A DNA stretch of 37,072 bases from Bacilli bacterium (GTDB lineage: Bacteria > Bacillota_I > Bacilli_A > RF39 > UBA660), in NCBI GenBank assembly GCA_022793145.1, contig JAAWCI010000020.1, forward strand, positions 1-37,072, read 5' to 3'. Shown here in pieces: positions 7,537 to 14,446 of this stretch. The stretch's first letter is position 1, and each line of letters begins with the position of its first letter. The notes below the pieces were generated by a model. It had not been told where the DNA came from. It did no database searches and was given only the letters and a program-made list of their open reading frames with translations. A program made the translations under genes and the position numbers.

Positions 7537-8560
7537 CTTCTTTATTCTCCTTTTCATTTATTATTTTATTTTCATTAGTGCAACCCTCTTTTTTAGTTTC
7601 TTTATGAATAATAATATTAGGCGATCCATCAGAATTTTTTCTAAACTCATAAATATTATGAATGCGTCTTTCCCATGCTCTATAAGTTGAAGGATTCATA
7701 ACTCTATCATAAGCATAAATGTTATCGAAACATTCGTTCGTACAGAAGTAAATATGTTCGTACATAGCGATTTTATTATTGTACCTAGCACTTAAATTTA
7801 GCACTGGAAAATGATCTGTTAGAATAAGCATTAATTCGATAGGAATTTGCCCCTTAAATTCATCAAATAGAATTACAGATTGTCCAGTATATCCATCCCA
7901 TAATGAATTTAAATTTTGATAATTATAGATTCTAAAAATATCTTTTGCATTATACCTAGAATAAACATAGGTAGTCTTATAGGTAGCTGTCGCCCCATAT
8001 ATAAACGTGCAATCAATATTTCTAAATTCTGTTGAATATTTTTCTTTTAAATATTCTTGCCTAATATTCTCTATATCTTTTAAATGAAATAATAAGTTTT
8101 CATTTTCTTCTATAATTTGTAAATTTGTTTTACCATCTTTAATTTTTTGTAATACCTCTGCTTTTTCAGAAAGCCTTTTTTCTTTTACTGACATAGGGAT
8201 TTCTCCAGCTTCTTCAAAGTCAATTAAAGTTTCGTTTTTATCTATGTATTTATCTGTTTTCATAAGATAATTTCGATTGTCAATCGCACTTCCAAGAGCT
8301 TGCTCAATGTGGGCATATTTGAATCTTTTTTTACAAGTTGAGAATCTTACAGGACTATTACATTTAAAATAAGCATGATAATGTGGAGTTTTTTCTTTAA
8401 TTCCTATTTCTTCTGATATACAAAAATAAATAGGTTTGAATTTTAAAATAGTTTCTTTAAAACTTTCTCTAGTAATGTTATATTTACTAGGATTATTCTG
8501 CGTAATTTGATAGGATCTTGCTTGACTATCCTTTTTAACTTTACTAGCTATAAAAACCAC
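7517..8560 (-). CDS. rep: CRESS-type rolling-circle Rep (HUH endonuclease + SF3 helicase)
   Basis: A 347-residue replication initiator with the domain order of circovirus and geminivirus Rep proteins. Motif I is YQITQNNP (17-24), motif II TPHYHAYF with H60 and H62 as metal ligands, and motif III NYLMK with candidate nicking Tyr98 and Lys101. The helicase part has Walker A GATATYKT (189-196), Walker B ILFDEFKG (230-237) and motif C YFCTN (Asn275). The spacing between Walker B and motif C matches circovirus Rep. Tyr194 replaces the usual Gly before the Walker A lysine. Bacterial relatives are the pCRESS plasmid Reps. The start is uncertain: GTG 8560 lies inside the AAAGGAG site, while an ATA at 8551 would be ideally spaced. 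Confidence 0.9.
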   Translation of the reverse strand: MVFIASKVKKDSQARSYQITQNNPSKYNITRESFKETILKFKPIYFCISEEIGIKEKTPHYHAYFKCNSPVRFSTCKKRFKYAHIEQALGSAIDNRNYLMKTDKYIDKNETLIDFEEAGEIPMSVKEKRLSEKAEVLQKIKDGKTNLQIIEENENLLFHLKDIENIRQEYLKEKYSTEFRNIDCTFIYGATATYKTTYVYSRYNAKDIFRIYNYQNLNSLWDGYTGQSVILFDEFKGQIPIELMLILTDHFPVLNLSARYNNKIAMYEHIYFCTNECFDNIYAYDRVMNPSTYRAWERRIHNIYEFRKNSDGSPNIIIHKETKKEGCTNENKIINEKENKEDEEKEI

Positions 8561-8585
8561 TCCTTTATTAAAAATTTTAAAATAT

Positions 8586-8601
8586 TGCTACAATGCTACA
8601 A
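8586..8601 (-). repeat. Tandem iterons next to the origin hairpin
   Basis: TGCTACAA occurs twice head to tail (8586-8593 and 8594-8601), directly beside the origin hairpin on the rep side. A third GCTAC lies just beyond the hairpin (8638-8642). Short tandem repeats beside the nonanucleotide hairpin are Rep-binding sites in CRESS DNA viruses. Confidence 0.65.
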
Positions 8602-8602
8602 A

Positions 8603-8636
8603 CTATGCTATAAGGTAATACTATCTTATAGCATAG
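8603..8636 (-). other. Candidate rolling-circle origin: hairpin with TAGTATTAC loop
   Basis: CTATGCTATAAG (8603-8614) and CTTATAGCATAG (8625-8636) are perfect 12-base arms around a 10-base loop. On the minus strand, the rep-coding strand, the loop reads ATAGTATTAC, containing TAGTATTAC, the conserved nonanucleotide at the apex of circovirus and related CRESS-DNA origins. Rep of that family nicks it after the seventh base (TAGTATT/AC). It lies 43 bp upstream of the rep start and adjoins the iterons. Confidence 0.85.
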
Positions 8637-8642
8637 GGCTAC

Positions 8643-8661
8643 GTAAGGCTTAACGCCTTAC
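8643..8661. repeat. Second short hairpin by the origin
   Basis: GTAAGGC (8643-8649) and GCCTTAC (8655-8661) form a perfect 7-bp stem with a 5-base loop, 6 bp from the origin hairpin. No T-run follows on either strand, so it is not an obvious terminator. It may be part of the origin. Confidence 0.5.
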
Positions 8662-8684
8662 TTGCCCTCACTATAAATAATTAA

Positions 8685-8879
8685 TTATTGATTATTAGAC
8701 ATTTTAATCTTTTGACTATGATTGTTGCCATAAGTCATAATTGCAAGTTCAATTTCAGCAGGATCAAGAAATAATTTCTTTTCATACGTTGGAGTTAATT
8801 GAATCACAACTACAATATATGGATTACCTGTTTTTTCACTTACACGTTCTTCTAGTTTACATGGTAAATCAATCTTCAT
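8685..8879 (-). CDS. Small protein upstream of rep
   Basis: A 64-residue protein, probably the first gene of the rep operon. The ATG at 8879 is chosen because AGAAAGGA precedes it; an in-frame ATG at 8924 has none. It begins MKIDLPCKLEERVSEKTGNP and continues with alternating hydrophobic residues, suggesting a small beta-rich fold, and ends in a polar Asn-rich tail. Its place before a Rep invites comparison with small DNA-binding replication accessory proteins, but I cannot assign a family. The origin hairpin lies between this gene and rep, inside the operon. Confidence 0.65.
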   Translation of the reverse strand: MKIDLPCKLEERVSEKTGNPYIVVVIQLTPTYEKKLFLDPAEIELAIMTYGNNHSQKIKMSNNQ

Positions 8880-8899
8880 AACCTGTATTTCCTTTCTTA

Positions 8900-8943
8900 C
8901 GTTTAACTTACCCTGTGGGTTCAAGTTTAATATAAGTTAAACG
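8900..8943. promoter_or_regulatory. Nested inverted repeat upstream of the rep operon
   Basis: CGTTTAACTTA (8900-8910) and TAAGTTAAACG (8933-8943) are perfect 11-base arms. Inside lies a second dyad, ACCCTGTGGGT (8910-8920), and a further AAGTTTAA. It overlaps the place expected for the promoter of the minus-strand rep operon, so it is a likely operator, or an origin-associated cruciform. Confidence 0.55.
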
Positions 8944-8980
8944 ACTTTATTTCCTATTTTCCCATTTTCTCTCAAGGCGA

Positions 8981-9009
8981 TTGTTAAGTCATATAAAATA
9001 TAGTATAAT
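8981..9009 (+). promoter_or_regulatory. SigA-type promoter for the element's regulator
   Basis: TTGTTA (8981-8986) and TATAAT (9004-9009), 17 bp apart, reading toward the XRE regulator at 9149. The transcript would have a leader of about 130 bases containing the 57-bp repeat at 9079-9135. Confidence 0.6.
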
Positions 9010-9078
9010 ATACCTTGAAATCAAGCTTTTTATAGGCCTATATCTCTGCTTGATGGCTATATCGTACCATAGATGAAT

Positions 9079-9135
9079 ATGGTAAATATATTTGTAAAAA
9101 TAGGTATTTATTAGAAAAGTTTTGGTATATTTAAA
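9079..9135 (+). repeat. 57-bp direct repeat, copy A (regulator upstream region)
   Basis: Identical to 10316-10372 except for one base (G9094 versus A10331). It holds GGTA boxes at 9081, 9103 and 9124, spaced 22 and 21 bp, about two helical turns each. It ends a few bases before the ribosome site of the regulator at 9149. Likely an operator or promoter array. Confidence 0.8.
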
Positions 9136-9148
9136 GAGAGGTAATTAT

Positions 9149-9739
9149 ATGATAGAAATTCAAAGAACAGAAAACATTCAAGAAATATTTGATGATGATG
9201 AAGATAAGAAAGAAAAAGTAGATAGTATAAATCATGAAGTAAAAGATGTTTCTAGAAATCGTGTTAGATACTTACGAAAAAGTTTAGGATTAAGTGTTGG
9301 CGAATTTTTAGATGGAATTGATGGTTTTAGTGATTATACTCTAGAATCTATTGAAAAAGGAAATAGTGGCTTAACTCTAGATAAAGCTCTAAAAATTTCT
9401 CAAAAATACGATGTTAGTTTAGATTATTTATTTGGAATAAGTGATTATATTAATGAGAAACAAATAATGTCAGAAGTAGCATTTGAACAAATTTTTAATA
9501 TTCAATTTCCACTAGCAGATAATGAAGGAGATCCATTACTAGTATTAAACTTTTCTACAAATGAATATTTACTTGAATATTTCTATAATAAAAAAGTATT
9601 AGATCAAAAAAAGAAAGATGGAGAAATTACACAAGAAGCATTTGATTTTGAACTCCAAAAATTAAGAGAAAAATATAACAAAGTTCTTAAATCTCAATCC
9701 ATTAAACAAGTAAATTATAACTGCTCAAAAATAGATTAA
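9149..9739 (+). CDS. XRE-family regulator of the element
   Basis: A 196-residue regulator with an acidic N-terminal stretch and a single Cro/C1-type HTH (about residues 40-95: 'RVRYLRKSLGLSVGEFLDGI', then 'YTLESIEKGNSG' and 'LDYLFGIS'). The C-terminal half is charged and unassigned. The ATG at 9149 is preferred over TTG 9122 because AGAGAGGT lies 7 bases upstream. It is divergent from the rep operon, the usual place for an element's repressor, with the 8900-8943 dyad and the GGTA boxes between them. No peptidase motif (HExxH, as in ImmA partners) is seen in or beside it. Confidence 0.75.
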   Translation: MIEIQRTENIQEIFDDDEDKKEKVDSINHEVKDVSRNRVRYLRKSLGLSVGEFLDGIDGFSDYTLESIEKGNSGLTLDKALKISQKYDVSLDYLFGISDYINEKQIMSEVAFEQIFNIQFPLADNEGDPLLVLNFSTNEYLLEYFYNKKVLDQKKKDGEITQEAFDFELQKLREKYNKVLKSQSIKQVNYNCSKID

Positions 9740-9751
9740 TATTTAATAAAA

Positions 9752-9779
9752 AAATTATAGACTTTTTCATCTATAATTT
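9752..9779. terminator. Bidirectional terminator
   Basis: AAATTATAGA (9752-9761) and TCTATAATTT (9770-9779) are perfect 10-base arms with A-rich and T-rich flanks, between the convergent regulator and the gene at 9786-10235. Confidence 0.75.
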
Positions 9780-9785
9780 TTATTT

Positions 9786-10235
9786 TTATCCTATTCTAAT
9801 TAAACAACCATCTTTCCCAGCAACTCTAATATCCCCAAATTCAGAATAATAAGGATCAGATAAGTTATATGTGTATGTAGAAATCATATATATATCATCT
9901 TTTCTATAATCACATCCATAATAGAATAATCTTTCAACATTCCAATAGGTTTTTATATCTCCTACACATAACAAAGATAAACAATTGCCAAAACTAAATC
10001 TTTCTTCTACACAATAATAAACAACATGATCATAGTCATTTTCAAAATCAGAAACTAATTTTTTATATTCAGGTATTGAATCTAAATCAATTAGTTCATT
10101 ATTTCTACATACCTTTATCTTTCCTTGTTCAAAATCATTTAAGATAATAGGATTTAGATTAAATGTTTTTGACAACTTTTTTAATCTTCTTTTTGCTTCT
10201 TCTATTTGTTGTTCTTTTGATATTCTTTTGCTCAT
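9786..10235 (-). CDS. Hypothetical protein of the element
   Basis: A 149-residue cytoplasmic protein that I do not recognise. It starts at the ATG at 10235, preceded by AAAGGAATT, rather than at 10253. The N-terminal third is a basic helix (MSKRISKEQQIEEAKRRLKK). The rest is rich in Tyr and Cys ('DHVVYYCVEERFSFGNC', 'LFYYGCDYRKDDIYMIS') and ends GKDGCLIRIG. No signal peptide or membrane segment. It stands alone between a terminator and the second copy of the 57-bp repeat, a position often held by accessory or immunity-type genes, but nothing in the sequence proves that. Confidence 0.55.
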   Translation of the reverse strand: MSKRISKEQQIEEAKRRLKKLSKTFNLNPIILNDFEQGKIKVCRNNELIDLDSIPEYKKLVSDFENDYDHVVYYCVEERFSFGNCLSLLCVGDIKTYWNVERLFYYGCDYRKDDIYMISTYTYNLSDPYYSEFGDIRVAGKDGCLIRIG

Positions 10236-10315
10236 GATACCAATTCCTTTCAATTATTTTATTTATCAACATTAACTAGTATTTCGTTGACAAATAAATG
10301 GTATCATAAGTATTA

Positions 10316-10372
10316 ATGGTAAATATATTTATAAAAATAGGTATTTATTAGAAAAGTTTTGGTATATTTAAA
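10316..10372 (+). repeat. 57-bp direct repeat, copy B, followed by a terminator
   Basis: Copy B of the 9079-9135 repeat, 56 of 57 bases identical. Extra GGTA at 10300 lies upstream. No gene follows on this strand: a terminator begins 26 bp later (10398-10428), and its flank ATAAAAAAATTAT matches the flank of the terminator at the end of the regulator gene. Confidence 0.8.
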
Positions 10373-10397
10373 AAATATATATGTTCTATAAAAAAAT

Positions 10398-10428
10398 TAT
10401 GGATCAATTTATAAATCCATATTTTTTT
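10398..10428 (+). terminator. Terminator directly after repeat copy B
   Basis: TATGGAT (10398-10404) and ATCCATA (10415-10421) followed by seven T. Any RNA started at copy B would end here after roughly 60 bases. Confidence 0.65.
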
Positions 10429-10481
10429 ATGCAGTAATTAACGAAATTTAAAATCATTATTTATCTAAACATTAATAACTA

Positions 10482-10751
10482 TTAAAGTTTGCGATCAACA
10501 AAAAACTCTTTAATGTCTATTTCTAAAACACGAGAGATTCTATATAGTACGGCGATACTAAAAGATTGTTGAACTTTAGTAGATTCTATATTACTAATTA
10601 GACTATGGCTTAAATCACATTTTTCTGCAAGTTGTTCTTGTGTCATTTTCCCATACGAACTATATTTACTATTATTGTGTAGTCTAAAATATTTTATATT
10701 TTTACTTACTAATTCATAAATATATCTATCATCTTCAGGACTAAAATTCAT
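10482..10751 (-). CDS. Small XRE-family HTH regulator
   Basis: An 89-residue protein that is essentially one Cro/C1-type HTH: 'KNIKYFRLHNNSKYSSYGKM', then TQEQLAEKCDLSHSLISNIES, the recognition helix, and 'RISRVLEIDIKEFF' closing the domain. The ATG follows AGGTGGTGAT. It is divergent from the membrane-protein operon at 10898, with the dyad TTATAGA-N7-TCTATAA (10808-10828) between, so it probably controls that operon and itself. Distinct in sequence from the regulator at 9149. Confidence 0.8.
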   Translation of the reverse strand: MNFSPEDDRYIYELVSKNIKYFRLHNNSKYSSYGKMTQEQLAEKCDLSHSLISNIESTKVQQSFSIAVLYRISRVLEIDIKEFFVDRKL

Positions 10752-10807
10752 ATCATCACCACCTATATATATTTTCTCATTTATAGTAGATGTTTATAAT
10801 ATGCGTA

Positions 10808-10828
10808 TTATAGATAAATATTCTATAA
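10808..10828. promoter_or_regulatory. Operator-like dyad between divergent genes
   Basis: TTATAGA (10808-10814) and TCTATAA (10822-10828) with 7 bases between. It lies in the shared upstream region of the small HTH gene and the membrane-protein operon. Confidence 0.5.
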
Positions 10829-10897
10829 TTAGTGTCTTTTCTGTTAAAAATATGCTATACTTAAATAGAAAGAGTTTTATGTTAAGGAGTTATGCTT

Positions 10898-11773
10898 ATG
10901 TATTATGTTAAAAAGAACTTGTTAGAAATAAAAGAATTATTAAAAAAATTTAAGGAAAATAAAATAAGTAGTATTGCTACATTATCTTCATCTCTAATAC
11001 TTCCCATTTCTCTTATTTGGGGTATTATATCCATCATTTTGTTTTATGTAAGAAATGGATTTCATTTTAAATTTTCTTCTAGCATTTTTTCAATTTATTA
11101 TAACGATGTTATAAAATATTTACTTATTTTCTTTGGGGTATTATCCCTCATTATGATTTTAATTTTATATTTTAAAAAATCCTCTAAAAAATCTAAAATC
11201 ATATTTTTTACTTCTATTATTGGTTTTCTTATATCTATTTCTTTAATGATATTATTCTCTGTTAAAGAAAATAAAAATTTAACTTTAATATTTGCATTTA
11301 TATTTTTAGCTTTTTGTTTTATTCCATTTATAGTTATATATAAAGCTGATATTTCACAAGTAAAAACATTGGTAATAAATAATTTGATCTATTATATTAT
11401 TCTTCCTTTACTCTTACTTATAGTTTCTAATGTTTTGCCACTTGTCTTAGCTATTTTAGTTTTTAGTATCATTAATGGAATATCTTTTGCCTCAAGTGGA
11501 GATACAGGAGTTAATAGTTCTACTCTTAAAACAGATGTTAAAAAACAAAAGAAAGAACAAATAACTGCTCCATCATCTAATAAAAAAATAATAGAAGTAC
11601 CAAATGGAATGAAACTTTATAGAGAAAAAGGTTTTGGAGTACCTGATTATATCGTTCAAGACAATGGATTAGCTTCTCATAAAATTTGTACTCAAGAGGA
11701 ATTTGATAAAGAAAAAGTTATTATTGTTCAAAATAAGAACGAAATTAGATACGTTGGTTATAGAAAGAAATAA
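10898..11773 (+). CDS. Multi-pass membrane protein of the element
   Basis: A 291-residue protein with a basic N-terminal helix (MYYVKKNLLEIKELLKK), six hydrophobic segments (about residues 28-205), a polar linker with 'KKQKKEQITAPSSNKK', and a C-terminal soluble domain of about 60 residues ('IEVPNGMKLYREKGFGVPDY'). The ATG at 10898 has AAGGAG 8 bases upstream; the ATG at 10892 is too close. First gene of a four-gene plus-strand run with the same ribosome region before the next two genes (AGAGGTAAAAGAAA). I do not recognise the family. Confidence 0.6.
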   Translation: MYYVKKNLLEIKELLKKFKENKISSIATLSSSLILPISLIWGIISIILFYVRNGFHFKFSSSIFSIYYNDVIKYLLIFFGVLSLIMILILYFKKSSKKSKIIFFTSIIGFLISISLMILFSVKENKNLTLIFAFIFLAFCFIPFIVIYKADISQVKTLVINNLIYYIILPLLLLIVSNVLPLVLAILVFSIINGISFASSGDTGVNSSTLKTDVKKQKKEQITAPSSNKKIIEVPNGMKLYREKGFGVPDYIVQDNGLASHKICTQEEFDKEKVIIVQNKNEIRYVGYRKK

Positions 11774-11786
11774 GAGGTAAAAGAAA

Positions 11787-13874
11787 ATGAAAAAAATTAT
11801 TAAAAACAAAAAATATATTATTCCTATTATTATTTTAGTATTGCTTATTGCTGGTGGCTTGATCTACTACTTTATAAATAGTAAAAATGATAAGTTTGTT
11901 GTTGGAGATACTTTAAAAATAGCTGATTCTAGTGATTATTTAGTTCAGTATGAAGATGATAGCTATTATCTAATGAAAGCTAATGCAGACATTAAATTTA
12001 ATGTATCAAGTGAAGATGAAGAAATTAAATACAAAATAGTAGATGAAAATGACAAAGAAATAGATTCTAATATAAGTAAAAGTAAAGAAAATTATGTAAT
12101 AGCTTCTAATAAAGATTATGAAGCTGGAAAGACCTACAAAATAACTTTAGAAAATGCAACATTCACAAATGAAAAATTAAAAGATATTAAGACTTTATAT
12201 TTTACAATCGTTAGACCTAATTCTAACACACAGGTATTAAATGGTAATGTTATTAAAGTAAGTAAGGATACTATCACAGATATTTCAAAAGATGATACTT
12301 ACTATACCATTACATCTAATAAAGAATTTAAAAAAGATGATATTTTGTATTATCAAAATAAAGATGAAGTAATTGCTTTTAAAGTGATGGAAATAATAAA
12401 AGAAAATGATGATTACAAAATTAAAACAAATGCACCCACTTTAGAAGAATTATTTAAAGAACTCGATATATATGGAGAATTTAACCTAAAATTAAATGAT
12501 TTTATTGCTAATGAAGAATTAAAAGATTATATTAAAATTTCCATCGCAAAAAATGGACTTTTAGATCATATTATCCCAAATGTTTATGCAGAAGATATTT
12601 TTGATGTAAAGATAGAATCTCAAAAAGATGGAAGTGCTAAAGTTTTAGTTAGTATCAATTTAAATCACGAGAATAAATCAATATTTAAGAGTACTTTAGA
12701 TAACCATGATATGAAGTTAGATATAGAACTTATAGTTAAACTAAAAGCTCATGCAGATATAACGTTATTTAAACATGATATAGGTGCTAGACTTGATATT
12801 GATATAAATACAGATTTTAATATCAACCCTGTAGAAAATGAAGAATATAAATTCAATTTTGAAGAAGATGTAAATGATGATATAAGTTTTAAAGCAGGAC
12901 TATTTAAAGACATTTTAAATAATGCTAAAAGTGATGAATCTAAAGAAGATGTTTCTCTTGGGAAAACGATTATTCCTACACCTATTTTAGGATTAAGTGT
13001 TGATTTAGAATTAGATCTTTTAAAAGAATTAGAATTAGTTTTAAAGGCAGATTTAAATGTTAAAAATAATTTTAATATTTTATTTGGACATAACAATAAA
13101 GGATTCTATAAAAATTTTGATTTTAATATTAAAGATAGTTCTTATGATGTTTTAGGAAAAGCAAATGCAAAATTAGGAATAGTGCCAAAAGTAAATGTTA
13201 ATTTCTGTAGAGTTATGGAAGCTGGTATTAAAGCTCCACTTGGAATATATGCAGATGGGCAAATAAATTATATGAATTCATCTAATAAAGATCAAATAGA
13301 TGGAAAAATGGAAATTGGTGCCTTTGTAAGTGCTGGAGTTTATGCTGAAACACATTTTATCGTTACAAAAGCAGAACTAACTTATGAAAAAAAGTTACCT
13401 ATCGTAAAATTAGAGGGAAAAATAAAAGATAAATGTGAAGAGAAAATATTAAATGGAGATTATTCATGCTTTATAGGAACATATACATCTAACGATTCTA
13501 AAACAATAACAATTGATAAAGATGGAATAAATATTGATTACAATAAAATGAGTGATGGATCAAAAGATGGAAGAGCAAAATTAGAAAATATCAAAGTAGA
13601 AAATAATATATATATTTTAAAATATGATATTGGTTATTTTCAGGGGCAAGAAAGTTCTACTTTTAGAATAATTCCTGTTGGAACTCATTATGAAACAAAA
13701 AATGATTGGTGCGAAAAATGTGATTCTAATGAAAATAATTGTAGATATGAGAAACCAAAAGAGGACTACGATTATGTTTTAGGCACTTGTTACTATAGTA
13801 CTAATAAGAATAAAGTTCGTATTGTTTCTAGTGGTGGTTTAGGAGATCCATCTATTTATTACAAAAAAGATTAA
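11787..13874 (+). CDS. Large membrane-anchored extracellular protein of the element
   Basis: A 695-residue protein with a basic start and one hydrophobic helix (about 11-31, 'IIPIIILVLLIAGGLIYYF'), then an exported region of about 660 residues. The exported part looks beta-rich, with several Ig-like strand patterns near residues 40-150 and a repetitive alternating stretch near 265-480. Cysteines are confined to the last third (about 475-690) and could form disulfides ('WCEKCDSNENNC'). No LPXTG or catalytic motif is seen. It follows the multi-pass protein by 13 bp, so the two may work together at the surface. Function unknown. Confidence 0.6.
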   Translation: MKKIIKNKKYIIPIIILVLLIAGGLIYYFINSKNDKFVVGDTLKIADSSDYLVQYEDDSYYLMKANADIKFNVSSEDEEIKYKIVDENDKEIDSNISKSKENYVIASNKDYEAGKTYKITLENATFTNEKLKDIKTLYFTIVRPNSNTQVLNGNVIKVSKDTITDISKDDTYYTITSNKEFKKDDILYYQNKDEVIAFKVMEIIKENDDYKIKTNAPTLEELFKELDIYGEFNLKLNDFIANEELKDYIKISIAKNGLLDHIIPNVYAEDIFDVKIESQKDGSAKVLVSINLNHENKSIFKSTLDNHDMKLDIELIVKLKAHADITLFKHDIGARLDIDINTDFNINPVENEEYKFNFEEDVNDDISFKAGLFKDILNNAKSDESKEDVSLGKTIIPTPILGLSVDLELDLLKELELVLKADLNVKNNFNILFGHNNKGFYKNFDFNIKDSSYDVLGKANAKLGIVPKVNVNFCRVMEAGIKAPLGIYADGQINYMNSSNKDQIDGKMEIGAFVSAGVYAETHFIVTKAELTYEKKLPIVKLEGKIKDKCEEKILNGDYSCFIGTYTSNDSKTITIDKDGINIDYNKMSDGSKDGRAKLENIKVENNIYILKYDIGYFQGQESSTFRIIPVGTHYETKNDWCEKCDSNENNCRYEKPKEDYDYVLGTCYYSTNKNKVRIVSSGGLGDPSIYYKKD

Positions 13875-13896
13875 ATAAAGAAAGAGGTAAAAGAAA

Positions 13897-14427
13897 ATGA
13901 AAAAAATAAAATATTTAAGTTTAATTATGTTAATGATTTTAATGTTAACAGGTTGTGGAAGCAGTGAAAAGGTAGCTTTAGCAAATGTGGTACACCCTAC
14001 ATCAGCAGACTATCTATACTATACTTTTAACGAAGTAAAAAATTATGACAAAGTAAATGTTAGTGGAATTAAATTAAAACATAAAGAAAATAAGGTAAAT
14101 AATAATAAAACACTTGCTGGAGATGTTGAATTTGAATTTACTATAAAAAATACTTCTAAAGAAACTATTGATAATATTGGTTATACATTTTTTGTTAGGG
14201 ATACAAATGATAAACCATTTGCTATAAGAAGTAAAGAAACAATAAGTTTAAAAGCAGGAGAAAAAAAGAAAATCAAAGTATCTAGTATATGGTGTAAAGA
14301 TGATTGTGATAAACAAACAATTGATACAATTTTTGTAGATAGTTATGATAAAGATTATGCTATTTTAAATGTTTATGAATTAATTAGTACAAATAGTGAT
14401 TATACAATTAATACAAAGGAATTATAG
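13897..14427 (+). CDS. Lipoprotein of the element
   Basis: A 176-residue lipoprotein. The signal MKKIKYLSLIMLMILMLTGC ends in a lipobox LTGC with Cys20. The mature part contains an Ig-like/FxLYD-type pattern: 'LAGDVEFEFTIKNTSKETID', followed by a stretch beginning 'NIGYTFFVRDTNDKPF' and then 'LKAGEKKKIKVSS', typical of extracellular beta-sandwich proteins. A C-W-C-K-D-D-C-like pair (WCKDDC) may form a disulfide. Same ribosome region as the gene before it, 22 bp away. Role unknown; possibly part of a surface complex encoded by this four-gene run. Confidence 0.65.
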   Translation: MKKIKYLSLIMLMILMLTGCGSSEKVALANVVHPTSADYLYYTFNEVKNYDKVNVSGIKLKHKENKVNNNKTLAGDVEFEFTIKNTSKETIDNIGYTFFVRDTNDKPFAIRSKETISLKAGEKKKIKVSSIWCKDDCDKQTIDTIFVDSYDKDYAILNVYELISTNSDYTINTKEL

Positions 14428-14446
14428 GAAAGGAATGAATGAAAAG

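Noticed and set aside
8551..8560. ATA start codon for rep
   Set aside because: Spacing from AAAGGAG is ideal, but ATA starts are very rare; kept as an uncertainty rather than a claim.
12749..13096. Minus-strand open frame inside the 695-residue surface protein gene
   Set aside because: Ser/Lys/Leu-rich shadow of the coding strand with no start signals.
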